A stretch of DNA of 43,311 bases, taken from IMG/VR virus record IMGVR_UViG_3300035086_000060, positions 1 through 43,311 of that record; one strand, given 5' to 3'. Of the stretch, positions 15,352 through 23,945 are shown piece by piece. The position numbers and the translations under genes were made by a program. Under the pieces are notes generated by a model. That model saw only the letters and a list, made by a program, of their open reading frames with translations. It did not search any database and was not told the origin of the DNA. Source of the stretch: a virus. Position 1 is the stretch's first letter; every line of letters begins with the position of its first letter.

Positions 15352-17547
15352 TCAGGCTACAGCACTCAACGGCGAATTGTCGTTGGCCGACGTCTGAATC
15401 GTGAACGTCACGATCGGGCAAGCGTTGGCTGCTTCGCCGCTCACATCACGCGACGTGGATGGCCTGAAAGCACCCTGGATGCCGATATAGCTCGGAAATC
15501 CAGGCGTCGTAGTCGTGAGAGAGTCGACGCCGGCTGAGCCCGACCACGTATTTGTCGATCCTGTGTACGTGCGTGTTCCGGTCGTCTTGAGATCGACAAC
15601 AGGCGCCCATGTTGATCCCACTAGACTTCCGTTGAACACTTGCCCGTTGTCAAACGGACCCCCGATATGGAGACCGACAGCCGCGCCCGTATCGGCCTGC
15701 GAGACCGCAACGATGAGCGACGATAGCGCCCGCGTCATGAGCGGATCAGTCGTCGGCGTGCTATTCAGATCGATGACCGGAACGCCGGGGTGCGCGGCCT
15801 GCTGAGCCGCGATGCCGTTCGTGCAGGTATAGATGCGGTTCGAATATGTCGCTGGCCGCGCGTTTTGTGCTCCGACCTGAGACCAATCCAGAACGCTCGT
15901 CGATCCCGTGCAGCCGGAAAAGTTGATCGTCTTGGCGACCGCGGCGCGCACGCCGGTCACAGCCGCCGGCAGCGCCGCATATCCGCTTAACGTCGTCTGC
16001 ACGTAGGTGTTGGTGCCATCGCCCGTCACATCTGTCACGCTGAATGGTACGACATATCCAGAAGCGCTGTTGCTGAGAAACATATCCGCGCCCGGCACAG
16101 CCCAAGTGACGGGATTTTCGATCGCCAACGGAATTGTCATCAGGCCGCCAGTGGTTATCGTGACACCATTCGCGGCTGTGATCGCCGTGTCGATGATCCC
16201 GGCATAGTCGAATATTCCAGCCGCGCCAAGATTGCTGTTTGTGCAGTTAATCGCTGACGTGATCCCGTTCGAAGTCGCGCCCGGCTTGATGCCAGAGAGC
16301 GTCGAATTATTAATGTTGAACACCCCAGGCGAACCGATCACGGCTTGGGTCACGTTCACATTATTCAACGTGAGCGTATCGTTCCCGGATGCACTGAAAA
16401 ACTGAAATCCGTGGATCGTTCCACGATTGAATGTCGCCGCCTCCCATAGTTTGTCTACTTCCCAAAACGCGATATTCGGAGCGACGGTGTCGTTGAATGT
16501 CACGTTTTGATTTTGCGAAATGTTAGCACCGAATGCCGTAAATACCGGACCGTTATAGGTGATCGTTCGTCCATTGCTATTGAGCAGCGTGTTTCCAGGC
16601 CCATCCCACCCAATATAGGCACCCGAGCTATAGACCTGCGTGACATTCCAGCTCGCAGGCATGACCCACAAGGCCGCAGCGCCACTGCCTGGCCATGTTG
16701 ACTTGTAGCCAAACTTGAGCGGCGATTGAAACGTGATCTGTCCGGTCCCCACGTTGATATTGGTTATGAACACGAACTCATGGAAAAATTGGTTGATCGG
16801 AGCTCCGCCACCCTGAATGACGTCGCCAGCCATGAAATTCCATGTATTGACGGTGAACTTCGACGTATCCGCAGAAGTGACAAGCGTGACAGAGGTTGCT
16901 CCTGCGGCGACGGTTTGTGTCAGCGCGGTATGCGCTGCATCGATCGTCTGGCCATTGGTCCCGAGCGCAAATCCGTTTCCCTTGAAACTGATGACATGAC
17001 CCGCAGCACCCGGCGCTGCAATGTTTCCGTTAAGTGTGACCGTATGCGCGCCGCTGTTGATGGATTGCACCGTGAGAGTGCCGTCGAGTACGGCCTGATT
17101 GGTGTCGTCGATCACCAGCATTCCGGCCGTAACACCAGACGGTATGGCGCCAGAGAATGTCAGGACAGGCTGACCGGCGCTGCCCGAGACCGCGGTTAGA
17201 TTTAATGCATTCGTCATCGTCGCCCCGTTGGGCGTGAAGACAAGGTTTGTCACTCCATTGAAAAGAGAGCCAGCGCCAGCTCCGAAGAAATATCTATTCC
17301 CGGCGTTTTCAGTAAAACAGATTGTCTTTCCAGGATTCGCCGGCTGATAGGTGTTGATTGCGAAGTCGAGAAACGATCCCGTGCCTACGAACGCCGCGGT
17401 ATCGTCAACGAGGCCGGAGCCGACCGCACCGAAATCCGCATTGGCGTTTTTGGTGACGTCGCAAGTCTGTCCACTTCCATGCCAAAATGCATGTGCGATA
17501 ATGAACGTCGGAACACAAAAAACAGCAGCGTAAAATATCCTTCTCAT
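15352..17547 (-). CDS. Secreted pectate-lyase-fold tailspike-like protein
   Basis: 731 residues from ATG 17547, chosen because it directly follows the stop of the upstream gene and starts a signal peptide (MRRIFYAAVFCVPTFIIAHA). Soon after cleavage comes DFGAVGSGLVDDTAAF, the N-terminal hallmark of Pectate_lyase_3 right-handed beta-helix proteins including phage tailspikes. The rest is Thr/Asn/Gly/Val-rich beta-helix-like repeats (e.g. NNVNVTQAVIGSPGVFNINN). Likely binds or degrades a host surface polysaccharide. A Sec signal peptide on a virion protein is unusual; a secreted or periplasmic enzyme is the alternative. Confidence 0.75.
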   Translation of the reverse strand: MRRIFYAAVFCVPTFIIAHAFWHGSGQTCDVTKNANADFGAVGSGLVDDTAAFVGTGSFLDFAINTYQPANPGKTICFTENAGNRYFFGAGAGSLFNGVTNLVFTPNGATMTNALNLTAVSGSAGQPVLTFSGAIPSGVTAGMLVIDDTNQAVLDGTLTVQSINSGAHTVTLNGNIAAPGAAGHVISFKGNGFALGTNGQTIDAAHTALTQTVAAGATSVTLVTSADTSKFTVNTWNFMAGDVIQGGGAPINQFFHEFVFITNINVGTGQITFQSPLKFGYKSTWPGSGAAALWVMPASWNVTQVYSSGAYIGWDGPGNTLLNSNGRTITYNGPVFTAFGANISQNQNVTFNDTVAPNIAFWEVDKLWEAATFNRGTIHGFQFFSASGNDTLTLNNVNVTQAVIGSPGVFNINNSTLSGIKPGATSNGITSAINCTNSNLGAAGIFDYAGIIDTAITAANGVTITTGGLMTIPLAIENPVTWAVPGADMFLSNSASGYVVPFSVTDVTGDGTNTYVQTTLSGYAALPAAVTGVRAAVAKTINFSGCTGSTSVLDWSQVGAQNARPATYSNRIYTCTNGIAAQQAAHPGVPVIDLNSTPTTDPLMTRALSSLIVAVSQADTGAAVGLHIGGPFDNGQVFNGSLVGSTWAPVVDLKTTGTRTYTGSTNTWSGSAGVDSLTTTTPGFPSYIGIQGAFRPSTSRDVSGEAANACPIVTFTIQTSANDNSPLSAVA

Positions 17548-17549
17548 TT

Positions 17550-18428
17550 TCAGTTCTGCAAGAATGTGTCGATAGTGCTTCGATCGCCCGACGACACCGC
17601 ACCTTTCGTCACGACATAGCGGCGGATTGTACAATCGCACGGTAAACCACCAGAACCGGCACCATCACCGATAGAAATCTGACCCGTCGCCCCCAGAGTA
17701 AAGGAGGCTGCCTGAGGCGTTCCAGCGACGTTGTTCAAGTACGTAGAACAATTCACATTGTCACAAATCACCGCAAGCCGAGATGGCGTATTCAAGCTTA
17801 TGGCTGATGCTGGAATATTGGATCCGTTCTGCACCATCTCGAATGCCGGTGCTGTCAGACCAACAATCGCGGCGATTGAGGTTGCGTTGTTGAAGTCCGT
17901 AGTCTGTCCGTTCGCCGTGAACGAGGTGACGCGGCCGAAGTTGGGACTAAGCGACGTTATGATAGCTGAAATGAAAAAGCCCGGCTGGTTTGAACCAAAC
18001 GAAACAGCGGCGGAGGTCGTGGCAAGATATTGGCCGCTCAAATTAACAAAAGTTACCCCGGCCTTTCCACCAAAGGTCGCGGCGCCAAAAGTCGGTGAGA
18101 CCGGAGCGGATTCGCCCGCTACCGAGTTCAGTCCTTCAACATAGGCGTTGGCGCTTCCGTCGGTCCATGAGGTGACGGATGCCCCAGTCTTCACAATACC
18201 CTGGTCGGCATCCCAACAACCAACAATCGTCGTCGACACACCCGCAATTAGGGTTACACAGGCGGTTGCGGCGCCACCTCCTGGCGCCCCGCATCCGGCC
18301 CCCGTTAGAGCTATGGTGCTTCCGCATGCCCCGAACGCCGGACTGACCAGCGGCGCACGTGACGGCCACCCAGCGCCAATCAGCAGGACACATGCGACGA
18401 GGGATGCCAGCCAGAGCGCGCGTTTCAT
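17550..18428 (-). CDS. Secreted lectin-like (LamG/ConA fold) protein
   Basis: 292 residues with a clear signal peptide (MKRALWLASLVACVLLIGAG) and several cysteines. The core WDADQGIVKTGASVTSWTDGSAN ... GVTFVNLSGQYLATTS ... TLGATGQISIGDG ... RRYVVTKGAVSSGDRSTIDTFL follows concanavalin-A-like/LamG domains found in phage fibre and receptor-binding proteins ('W.D.sg', 'igD.....f.G.i.e..vy...ls...r..i..yl'). Three bases from the tailspike-like gene, so co-translated. Predicted carbohydrate binding; secretion is unusual for a virion component. Confidence 0.68.
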   Translation of the reverse strand: MKRALWLASLVACVLLIGAGWPSRAPLVSPAFGACGSTIALTGAGCGAPGGGAATACVTLIAGVSTTIVGCWDADQGIVKTGASVTSWTDGSANAYVEGLNSVAGESAPVSPTFGAATFGGKAGVTFVNLSGQYLATTSAAVSFGSNQPGFFISAIITSLSPNFGRVTSFTANGQTTDFNNATSIAAIVGLTAPAFEMVQNGSNIPASAISLNTPSRLAVICDNVNCSTYLNNVAGTPQAASFTLGATGQISIGDGAGSGGLPCDCTIRRYVVTKGAVSSGDRSTIDTFLQN

Positions 18429-18453
18429 TGTTCAATCAGGACTGGTTGGAGGA

Positions 18454-19491
18454 TCACGGAGCGATGACATAGGATATTTCTCCGGATAGGTCGCCTGATC
18501 CAGATTGAAACAGACAAAGGTCGTGCGCGACGGTGACAGTCGCACCGATTGTTCCGCCACCGTAGGCATTTCCGCCGTTCGCTGCTTCCGAAAGTCCGTG
18601 TGTTGCCGTCGTCGCACCAATGACGGCGTGCGCCGCAGTGTCGCATTCTGTTGACACCTTGGTGCCATCCGCGATCGACCACACCGTGGCGGCAGATGCC
18701 CGCAAATTGAGAAAGCAGACATAAAGGTTGTTCGAAGCTACGCCCGACACAAGCTTGAGCGTCGTGGTACCCGTCATGCTGATCGCCAAGGGCGTTTTCT
18801 TGTAACGCAAGCACGGATCGTCACTGACGTAGCCGATTGACTGCGTGGTGTTGGCGCAAGGGGTAGCACCGCAGCCAGGAATTGCCGCCGCCGTGTTGGT
18901 CGCAATCGTCGCGAGATTTCCGCCCGTCTCCAGCGCGAAGTTTCCAGCCGCCGCCGACCCACTCCCGCCCCATCCCGCTGCCAAACCTGCGCCGCCAGCA
19001 ATCACCACGAGGTTGCTTGCTGAGCCCGTTTGGTCGATGCAGGCGATGTGCGTGTTGCTGCCGACCGTGAGTTGCGTCGTGCCACCAGGCTGGATCACGA
19101 TCTTGCTCGCGGTCGCTGTGCCGGAGCCGACGGCGAGCACACAGGACACGGCAGCCGTTCCGGTATTCGTGACGAGAACGCTAGTGCCGGCCGGAAGCGC
19201 AACGTCGGCACTCGATGCGGTCGCGGTCAGCGTCGCGTAGACGCCGCCTGGGGCGAAGCCGGTGATCGAGGCGGAGACACTGGCATTGACGCATTCGTTG
19301 CCGTTGACGTCGACCGTAATCGCCCCTTCCTTGAGCGACGACACACTCGACGCCGTGTAGGCGAGCGGCAGCGTCCCGCACGTCGTCACCACGGTCGCAT
19401 ATGACATCGCTTGCGAATGCGCCGGCGTCGGTGCCGCAAGCAGCAGCGCAAGCCAGACCAGCCCCCACGGGAATTGCCAGAGCTTTTTCAT
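18454..19491 (-). CDS. Secreted tail-fibre-like protein
   Basis: 345 residues from ATG 19491, which overlaps the previous stop as ATGA and starts a signal peptide (MKKLWQFPWGLVWLALLLAA) ending AHSQA. The body is Ala/Thr/Val/Gly/Ser-rich beta structure with paired cysteines (TCGTLPL, SCVLAVG, HIACIDQ, DPCLRYKKTPL). Residues about 245-290 (KKTPLAISMTGTTTLKLVSG) resemble domains seen in other alphaproteobacterial phage proteins. No catalytic motif. It likely forms an adhesive or fibre component together with the two following secreted proteins. Confidence 0.62.
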   Translation of the reverse strand: MKKLWQFPWGLVWLALLLAAPTPAHSQAMSYATVVTTCGTLPLAYTASSVSSLKEGAITVDVNGNECVNASVSASITGFAPGGVYATLTATASSADVALPAGTSVLVTNTGTAAVSCVLAVGSGTATASKIVIQPGGTTQLTVGSNTHIACIDQTGSASNLVVIAGGAGLAAGWGGSGSAAAGNFALETGGNLATIATNTAAAIPGCGATPCANTTQSIGYVSDDPCLRYKKTPLAISMTGTTTLKLVSGVASNNLYVCFLNLRASAATVWSIADGTKVSTECDTAAHAVIGATTATHGLSEAANGGNAYGGGTIGATVTVAHDLCLFQSGSGDLSGEISYVIAP

Positions 19492-19706
19492 CGTGCCGCC
19501 CTTCCCTCGAAATACCGGCACCACATCGCCGGAAAGATTCGTCCCTCGACGATCTCGCATTCATGCGCCGCGTAGTGCTTGCAGATGCCGCAATGCTCGG
19601 CTTTGGTGCCGCGCGTGTAGCCAGCCTCGGCCTTAGTTTCTTTCTGGCCGGACTTGGCGACGATCGCCGAGGCGATGTCGCCTTTGCGCGCGGTCGCGGC
19701 GGTCAA
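19488..19706 (-). CDS. Small cysteine-rich protein, function unknown
   Basis: 72 residues. The start is taken as TTG 19706, which overlaps the preceding TGA (TTGA). The C-terminal half has CGICKHYAAHEC and later MWCRYFE: four cysteines with a histidine, as in small metal- or Fe-S-binding proteins ('C..C.hy.....C..V.G.i.p..wC.yf'). Similar small proteins occur in phages near terminase genes without known role. Confidence 0.6.
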   Translation of the reverse strand: MTAATARKGDIASAIVAKSGQKETKAEAGYTRGTKAEHCGICKHYAAHECEIVEGRIFPAMWCRYFEGRAAR

Positions 19707-19873
19707 GTTTGCTCGGCCTTCGGAATGATAACCTCGATGGACGGCTGCGGCTGCACCCATGCGAGAAGTGTTTTCGCTTCCGAGATAATCTTGTCGACGG
19801 TCATTCCGCTCGGTCCGTGCAACGCGATCGACTGCTCGATTGCCCAGCGCCTCAGCGCAACATCATCGCCCAT
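19703..19873 (-). CDS. Hypothetical small protein between terminase and fibre genes
   Basis: 56 residues from ATG 19873, preceded by GAGGATT and two bases after the large terminase stop; longer in-frame readings overlap terminase and are less likely. One helix with ALRRWAIEQSIAL and a second with TVDKIISEAKTLLAWV. No family recognised. Confidence 0.6.
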   Translation of the reverse strand: MGDDVALRRWAIEQSIALHGPSGMTVDKIISEAKTLLAWVQPQPSIEVIIPKAEQT

Positions 19874-19875
19874 GG

Positions 19876-21246
19876 TCAAATCCTCGCGTTCGCCGGTTGC
19901 TTGATTTGGCCCAGCCGCCATGCCTCTTCCATCGTCATCTCGGTCGCTCCGCGGATCTCGCCGGGCTCGTCGATCTTCATCGGCTCACGCCACGAGAGCG
20001 AAAGTCCGCGCCAGCCGTCGGCGCCATGCGATGCCCAGTTGTGCGCCGGCGTCTTGCGGAACGTGCGCGCGTCGGGATCCCACTCGGCCTTGTACTCGCG
20101 CAGGCACTCGAGGCCCTTAACCGTGCGCTTGGCGTCAAAACGTGCTTTCGGGATCGTGAGCCGGCCCGCGTTGATCCCGTCCATAAGCTTGGCTTGCGGC
20201 TGCAGCTTCGGCTTGAAGCCGAGCGCGATCATGCTTTCGATGCGAGTGCGCGCGCCAGGCGCGCCGACCTCGCGCACCTTGGCGTCGTGCGGCACCCAGT
20301 CGATGCCGAGATAGTTTCGCTCCTTGCACCATTCCCAATAGTGATCGAAGCCGCAGCCGCTCGATTCGTAGTAGTCGACCACGTTGACGACGCCGGGCCC
20401 AACCTGGAAACACCATAGCGCCATCGGATCGTCTACGCCGATATCCCACGCCTTGTGCACCGGTAGCGAGCGATCGACGTCGACTTGGCAGATCCGACCT
20501 TCGCGCTCCGCATCCGCCAGCACCCGACCCCAATAGGCGCCGAGCACCGCGGCCTCGAAACTGCAAAAGTATTCTTGCTCGATCAGCGCGTCGCCCTGCT
20601 CCTCGCCGAAGATCGCGTGATATTCCTTGCGCTGCGCATCGACGAGGTGCTTGGGAAAGCCGGTTTCCTCAACGGTGAGGATCTCCGCATGCCAGTCAGG
20701 CGATGTGCGCGCCATGTCGAGCATGGACTTGGCGTGGTTGCGGCCGCGCGAGCTCGTGATGAACAGCGCCCAGCCGCCATTCTCGGCGACGATCGGCGCG
20801 AGATAGGCCCATGCGGCTGGGTTGGATAGCGCCCATTCGGAGAACACGATGCCGGCCGGTGGCGAGCCCACAGTCGCGTCGTAGCGATCGGATCCGACCA
20901 CCTGCCATGTCGACCCGCATTTGAAGCGGATGAACATCTCGTCGTCATTGGTGTTGGCGCGCAGCGCCTCGGGGAAAGCCTCGTCGATGCGGCGGCGACC
21001 GGTGTGCGGATTGACGGCTGTCCAGATTGCTTTACGGCCTTGCGAGTATTCCGGCAGCATATGCCAGTATGTCGCGGGGCGCTGGTGAGCCGCGATAGCA
21101 GCCCAGTGAAGGCAGACCTCGTCCTTGCCGGCGCGACGGTGCCAGATCTCAATTGCTCGCTTACCGCCGTTTTCGAGGAAGCCCCACAGGCCCATCTGGT
21201 GTGGGCGTGGGCGCCAGTCGTTATGCGGCAGCCTGATCTTTTCCAT
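19876..21246 (-). CDS. terL: Terminase large subunit
   Basis: 456 residues. Walker A-like loop HRRAGKDE (36-43), Walker B GIVFSEWAL (132-140, catalytic Glu137), and a coupling-type motif LFITSSRGRN (161-170). The C-terminal nuclease domain shows AWDIGVDDPMALW (Asp268), VVDYYESSG (Asp291), VPHDAKVREVG (Asp321) and a late DGWRGLSLSW. It pumps DNA into the prohead through the portal and cuts concatemers. Starts inside the small-subunit gene (26-bp overlap). All catalytic residues look intact. Confidence 0.93.
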   Translation of the reverse strand: MEKIRLPHNDWRPRPHQMGLWGFLENGGKRAIEIWHRRAGKDEVCLHWAAIAAHQRPATYWHMLPEYSQGRKAIWTAVNPHTGRRRIDEAFPEALRANTNDDEMFIRFKCGSTWQVVGSDRYDATVGSPPAGIVFSEWALSNPAAWAYLAPIVAENGGWALFITSSRGRNHAKSMLDMARTSPDWHAEILTVEETGFPKHLVDAQRKEYHAIFGEEQGDALIEQEYFCSFEAAVLGAYWGRVLADAEREGRICQVDVDRSLPVHKAWDIGVDDPMALWCFQVGPGVVNVVDYYESSGCGFDHYWEWCKERNYLGIDWVPHDAKVREVGAPGARTRIESMIALGFKPKLQPQAKLMDGINAGRLTIPKARFDAKRTVKGLECLREYKAEWDPDARTFRKTPAHNWASHGADGWRGLSLSWREPMKIDEPGEIRGATEMTMEEAWRLGQIKQPANARI

Positions 21247-21841
21247 CGGTCAACGCGCTGAATCGGACGATCTCGACCAGCACCGCGTTGCCATCCAGAT
21301 CGGTCGGCGAGATTTTGGTCGGCTTGTCGAAGCCGTCGAGCTTGGCGAGCATGGCGCGCGCCTCGAGGCGCTTGGGCATCGTGACCTTGACGACGCCCTT
21401 GTCGCTGACCTCAATCGATTCGATGAGCGCTTTTTGCTCCTCGGTCAGAGTTGCCAACGAGCGGACGGTCAGCGAGCGGTATTGCCGCCGGCGCTTGCCG
21501 ACCTTCACGTATCCGGTGCGCTCCTCGAATAGCTCAGTGCGATCGGCTTCGGCGATGTGTTCGAGCGCGCGGCGATGTTGCAGGCGACGCCAAGCGAGCA
21601 GGGCATCGTCGAGCGGGGCAAATTTTTCCTGCAGGAAGATCAGGCGAGCTGCGACGTCGGGCTCGGCCAGCATGCGTTGCGCATTGCCGCGCGGGCGCTT
21701 GAAGCCGGCCGTCTCGAAAGCCGCGTAGAGGCTGGCGCCCACAATGAGCTCTTGGCAGAATCGTTCACGGTCGCGGTCGGGATGTGGCCGCGAAGGATCA
21801 AATTGTGGCAATTCCGCCACAAGGGCGTTTTCTGGACTCAT
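21221..21841 (-). CDS. terS: Terminase small subunit
   Basis: 206 residues. The N-terminal RERFCQELIVGASLYAAFETAGFKRPRGNAQRMLAEPDVAARL is the helix-turn-helix DNA-recognition domain of Terminase_2-type small subunits ('F...y..g.....A...AGy......a...l..p.v...I'). A central oligomerising helical region and a beta-rich end (VKVTMPKRLEARAMLAKLDGFDKP) follow. Overlaps terL. Weak ribosome binding site; a GGGATAATC sequence lies just before the start. Confidence 0.82.
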   Translation of the reverse strand: MSPENALVAELPQFDPSRPHPDRDRERFCQELIVGASLYAAFETAGFKRPRGNAQRMLAEPDVAARLIFLQEKFAPLDDALLAWRRLQHRRALEHIAEADRTELFEERTGYVKVGKRRRQYRSLTVRSLATLTEEQKALIESIEVSDKGVVKVTMPKRLEARAMLAKLDGFDKPTKISPTDLDGNAVLVEIVRFSALTDGKDQAAA

Positions 21842-21947
21842 CGGGACTCAGATTATCCCATTTCAGCCGTGTCGAAAAGGGGCACCGCAGCCAGGGACGG
21901 CCACGGCGCCCGTCAAGTCAAAAGAGGGGTAGTTCCAAGAGTAGGCT

Positions 21948-21971
21948 GGCGATCCGAGATCCGGAATCGCC
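21948..21971 (-). repeat. Inverted repeat downstream of terminator-like hairpin
   Basis: GGCGAT...ATCGCC arms with inner CCG/CGG pairs and a one-base bulge give about nine base pairs. It lies 16 bp downstream (leftward) of the main hairpin. It could be an RNA element or a protein site; no further clue. Confidence 0.4.
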
Positions 21972-21976
21972 CTCCT

Positions 21977-22017
21977 ATAAAACGGCAAGAGCCTCAGTGG
22001 GAGGGCACCGAGGCTCT
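21977..22017 (-). terminator. Leftward intrinsic terminator-like hairpin upstream of terminase
   Basis: In minus-strand RNA, AGAGCCUCGGUG and CACUGAGGCUCU pair over 12 bp (one G.U) around a CCCUCC loop, followed by UGCCGUUUUAU. The same stem has an A/C mismatch in plus-strand RNA, so it is built for leftward transcripts. It lies between the NusG-like gene and terS and could gate expression of the structural operon. Confidence 0.6.
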
Positions 22018-22154
22018 GCAGCGTTTACGCGGTACCGTATGGCAGCAGCCCAAGTTCCATAAGTCCGGATGGTCCGGGCTCTGGAATGATTCGCCGGCCA
22101 AGTTCCCATTCGTCGGGGGCCGACGGTCAGAGCGTTGTCACCCCTCGCGTTGGG

Positions 22155-22703
22155 CTATACCGCTCTGATCTGAGGCGCCTCGAGCTCAAGGCGAGTGAGA
22201 CGCCCGAATATTTCCACCGATGCGCTGACTCGGCCGTGCGTGTCAAGCCTGCATAAATCGTCGATCTCGCCGCGAAACCACGCGAAAGGCCCGCTGATCA
22301 CCTCGATTGCTTGTCCGAGCGTGAAAGAACCGGGGGGCTTTTCCACACCTTTGTGAAGTTTTCCCTCCTTCGCCATGACAATCTCGATCGCCCAGCCAGG
22401 CACGCGACCCGGGCGGCCGGCGTCGAGGAGGGCCGGACTGCCGTTGCCTTGGCAGCGGATCCCGCGCGTCATGCGGATGCCAGCCCAAGGGATGCCGGGA
22501 TCGGCCGGCGTGAACAGGTAGCCGGGAAACATCGGCGAGATCCCGTCGACCATGCGGCGGCCGCGCCTGAAACGGACGTTGATCGCGGGCAGGTAGATCG
22601 AAACGCCGATGTCGCGGAGACCGGATTCGGCACGGCGCTCCTCGCGCGGGTGGGTGAGCAGGACGTGCCAATGGGCGGGAGTTTTGCCGTTGGGCGCGAG
22701 CAT
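22155..22703 (-). CDS. NusG/RfaH-like transcription antitermination protein
   Basis: 182 residues. N-terminal NGN domain: HWHVLLTHPREERRAESGLRD (the W-Y/H-V-x-x-x-P-x-x-E start of NusG proteins), GVSIYLPAINVRFRRGRRMVDG, and PMFPGYLFTPAD, the signature 'lfPgYlF'. C-terminal KOW domain from about residue 127: FTLGQAIEVISGPFAWFRGEID. Family members ride RNA polymerase and suppress pausing or termination. Encoded directly upstream of the hairpin and late genes, it is well placed to be the phage late-gene antiterminator. Shorter than some NusG proteins but with both domains. Confidence 0.85.
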   Translation of the reverse strand: MLAPNGKTPAHWHVLLTHPREERRAESGLRDIGVSIYLPAINVRFRRGRRMVDGISPMFPGYLFTPADPGIPWAGIRMTRGIRCQGNGSPALLDAGRPGRVPGWAIEIVMAKEGKLHKGVEKPPGSFTLGQAIEVISGPFAWFRGEIDDLCRLDTHGRVSASVEIFGRLTRLELEAPQIRAV

Positions 22704-22718
22704 GCGGGCTCCTGGGAG

Positions 22719-23513
22719 TTAGCCGTTGGCGAATGCGGCGGCGTCGGCGTCGCTGAGACCGACAGGTTCCACATGACCGGGCGGGAATAGACTCGGAAAA
22801 TACCAACCTCGCTTGATGCGGCCGTTGACCGTAGCGCTCGTGACGAGGTTCCATCGGCGGCCGCATTCTCGCGTTTTGAAAGCCACCCAAGCTTTCCACG
22901 CTCGTGTTCCCTCAATTACGAAAATCTGCTTGGCCTTCTGATCGATGATCGCACCCATAGGCTCTATGGGTGGTGGCTGATACGCCCGAGGTTGTTCCGC
23001 AGGATCGAACGGCGGCGACTCTTCTTCCTTGGATGGTTTAGACTCGGATGGTTCTGCATTATATGCGCGGCCAACTATGGCCGACGGACCGTCGGCCAAA
23101 ACGGGTGTGTCAGCGGTAAAGTCACCGTCGGCCAATCTGGCATTGCCGTCGGACTCCGTTGCCGACGGCTCTACTACATCTTGTGTGTCACCATCATCGT
23201 CGTCTTCCGGAACTTTTTGGCCCCATTCCCATGCCTGAGACTCGCGACCGAACAGAATCCAGTAATCAGTCGACCGTTGTTTGCCGTCGTCGCCCTTTCG
23301 GAGTTGCTTGCGCAGATAGCCGTTGCGCACCAGAGCTCCGATGTAGCGGAATAGGCTTCTCGTCGGGATTGATGCCTCGCGTTCGATCGTCTCGAGCGCA
23401 AGCCAGCAATAGCCGTCCACGTGGTTGGCGTGATTGGCGATCGATACGAGAACGAGTTTCGGCTTCGGCGGGAGTCTCTGCTCCAACGCCCATGCCACGG
23501 CTTGAATGCTCAC
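22719..23513 (-). CDS. Winged helix-turn-helix protein, possible replication initiator-like
   Basis: 264 residues. The N-terminal 85 residues (MSIQAVAWALEQRLPPKPKL, then LVSIANHANHVDGYCWLALETIEREASIPTRSLFRYIGALVRNGYL) form the winged HTH of phage RepA/O-like proteins. An acidic low-complexity linker (EDDDDGDTQD, 100-180) and a C-terminal conserved domain (AWKAWVAFKTRECGRRWNLV, GWYFPSLFPPG) follow. Such proteins often start phage replication, but no DnaB/C partner is in the window. Confidence 0.65.
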   Translation of the reverse strand: MSIQAVAWALEQRLPPKPKLVLVSIANHANHVDGYCWLALETIEREASIPTRSLFRYIGALVRNGYLRKQLRKGDDGKQRSTDYWILFGRESQAWEWGQKVPEDDDDGDTQDVVEPSATESDGNARLADGDFTADTPVLADGPSAIVGRAYNAEPSESKPSKEEESPPFDPAEQPRAYQPPPIEPMGAIIDQKAKQIFVIEGTRAWKAWVAFKTRECGRRWNLVTSATVNGRIKRGWYFPSLFPPGHVEPVGLSDADAAAFANG

Positions 23514-23534
23514 GTTTTTCCCTCGTGGTGCGAA

Positions 23535-23945
23535 TCAGTCAGAAACGCTATCGGATTTATCGCCAAGCGACGCAGCGACCGGTGAAGCTAGGGCCGCCGT
23601 TACGAGCTCGTCAACGAGCCCGCGCGCAATCGCGCCTTCGATGATCAGACGGCCGAGTGTGGCGCGCTTGATCTGCTTGGCGCGGCCGCGGCGCGCGAGT
23701 TCCTTGTCATCGGCGTCGCGCAGGCGGACCGAGATGACGGCGCGGCAGGCACGGTCGGGCGGCGTATTCTCCGGCGGATCCTCGACAATCTCGATCGCCA
23801 ACGGCGCGAGGCTGATATCCCATGCCGCCGTGACGCGCTCGAGCACACTGAGAGGCCAGCCGATGGCGTTGGCGAGATCCTCGGGCGGTATCGTTCCGGC
23901 GTGACGGCGGATCATGCGGCGGGTGCTCGGGGGAATCTCGAACAT
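23535..23945 (-). CDS. Hypothetical DNA-binding-like protein
   Basis: 136 residues from ATG 23945, which overlaps the previous stop as TGATG. N-terminus MFEIPPSTRRMIRRHAGTIPPEDLANAIGWPLSVLERVTAAWDISL resembles a helix-turn-helix. The C-terminal ARRGRAKQIKRATLGRLIIEGAIARGLVDELVTAA is a basic helical segment. Neighbours are DNA-processing genes. No named family. Confidence 0.55.
   Translation of the reverse strand: MFEIPPSTRRMIRRHAGTIPPEDLANAIGWPLSVLERVTAAWDISLAPLAIEIVEDPPENTPPDRACRAVISVRLRDADDKELARRGRAKQIKRATLGRLIIEGAIARGLVDELVTAALASPVAASLGDKSDSVSD

Larger units (their letters stand above)
21842..22154. other. 313-bp non-coding gap rich in inverted repeats
   Basis: No plausible gene on either strand between the NusG-like and terminase small subunit genes. 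It contains the terminator-like hairpin at 21988-22017 and a second dyad at 21948-21971. Position beside terS makes it also a candidate for the packaging (pac/cos) site or the late promoter region. Confidence 0.5.
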
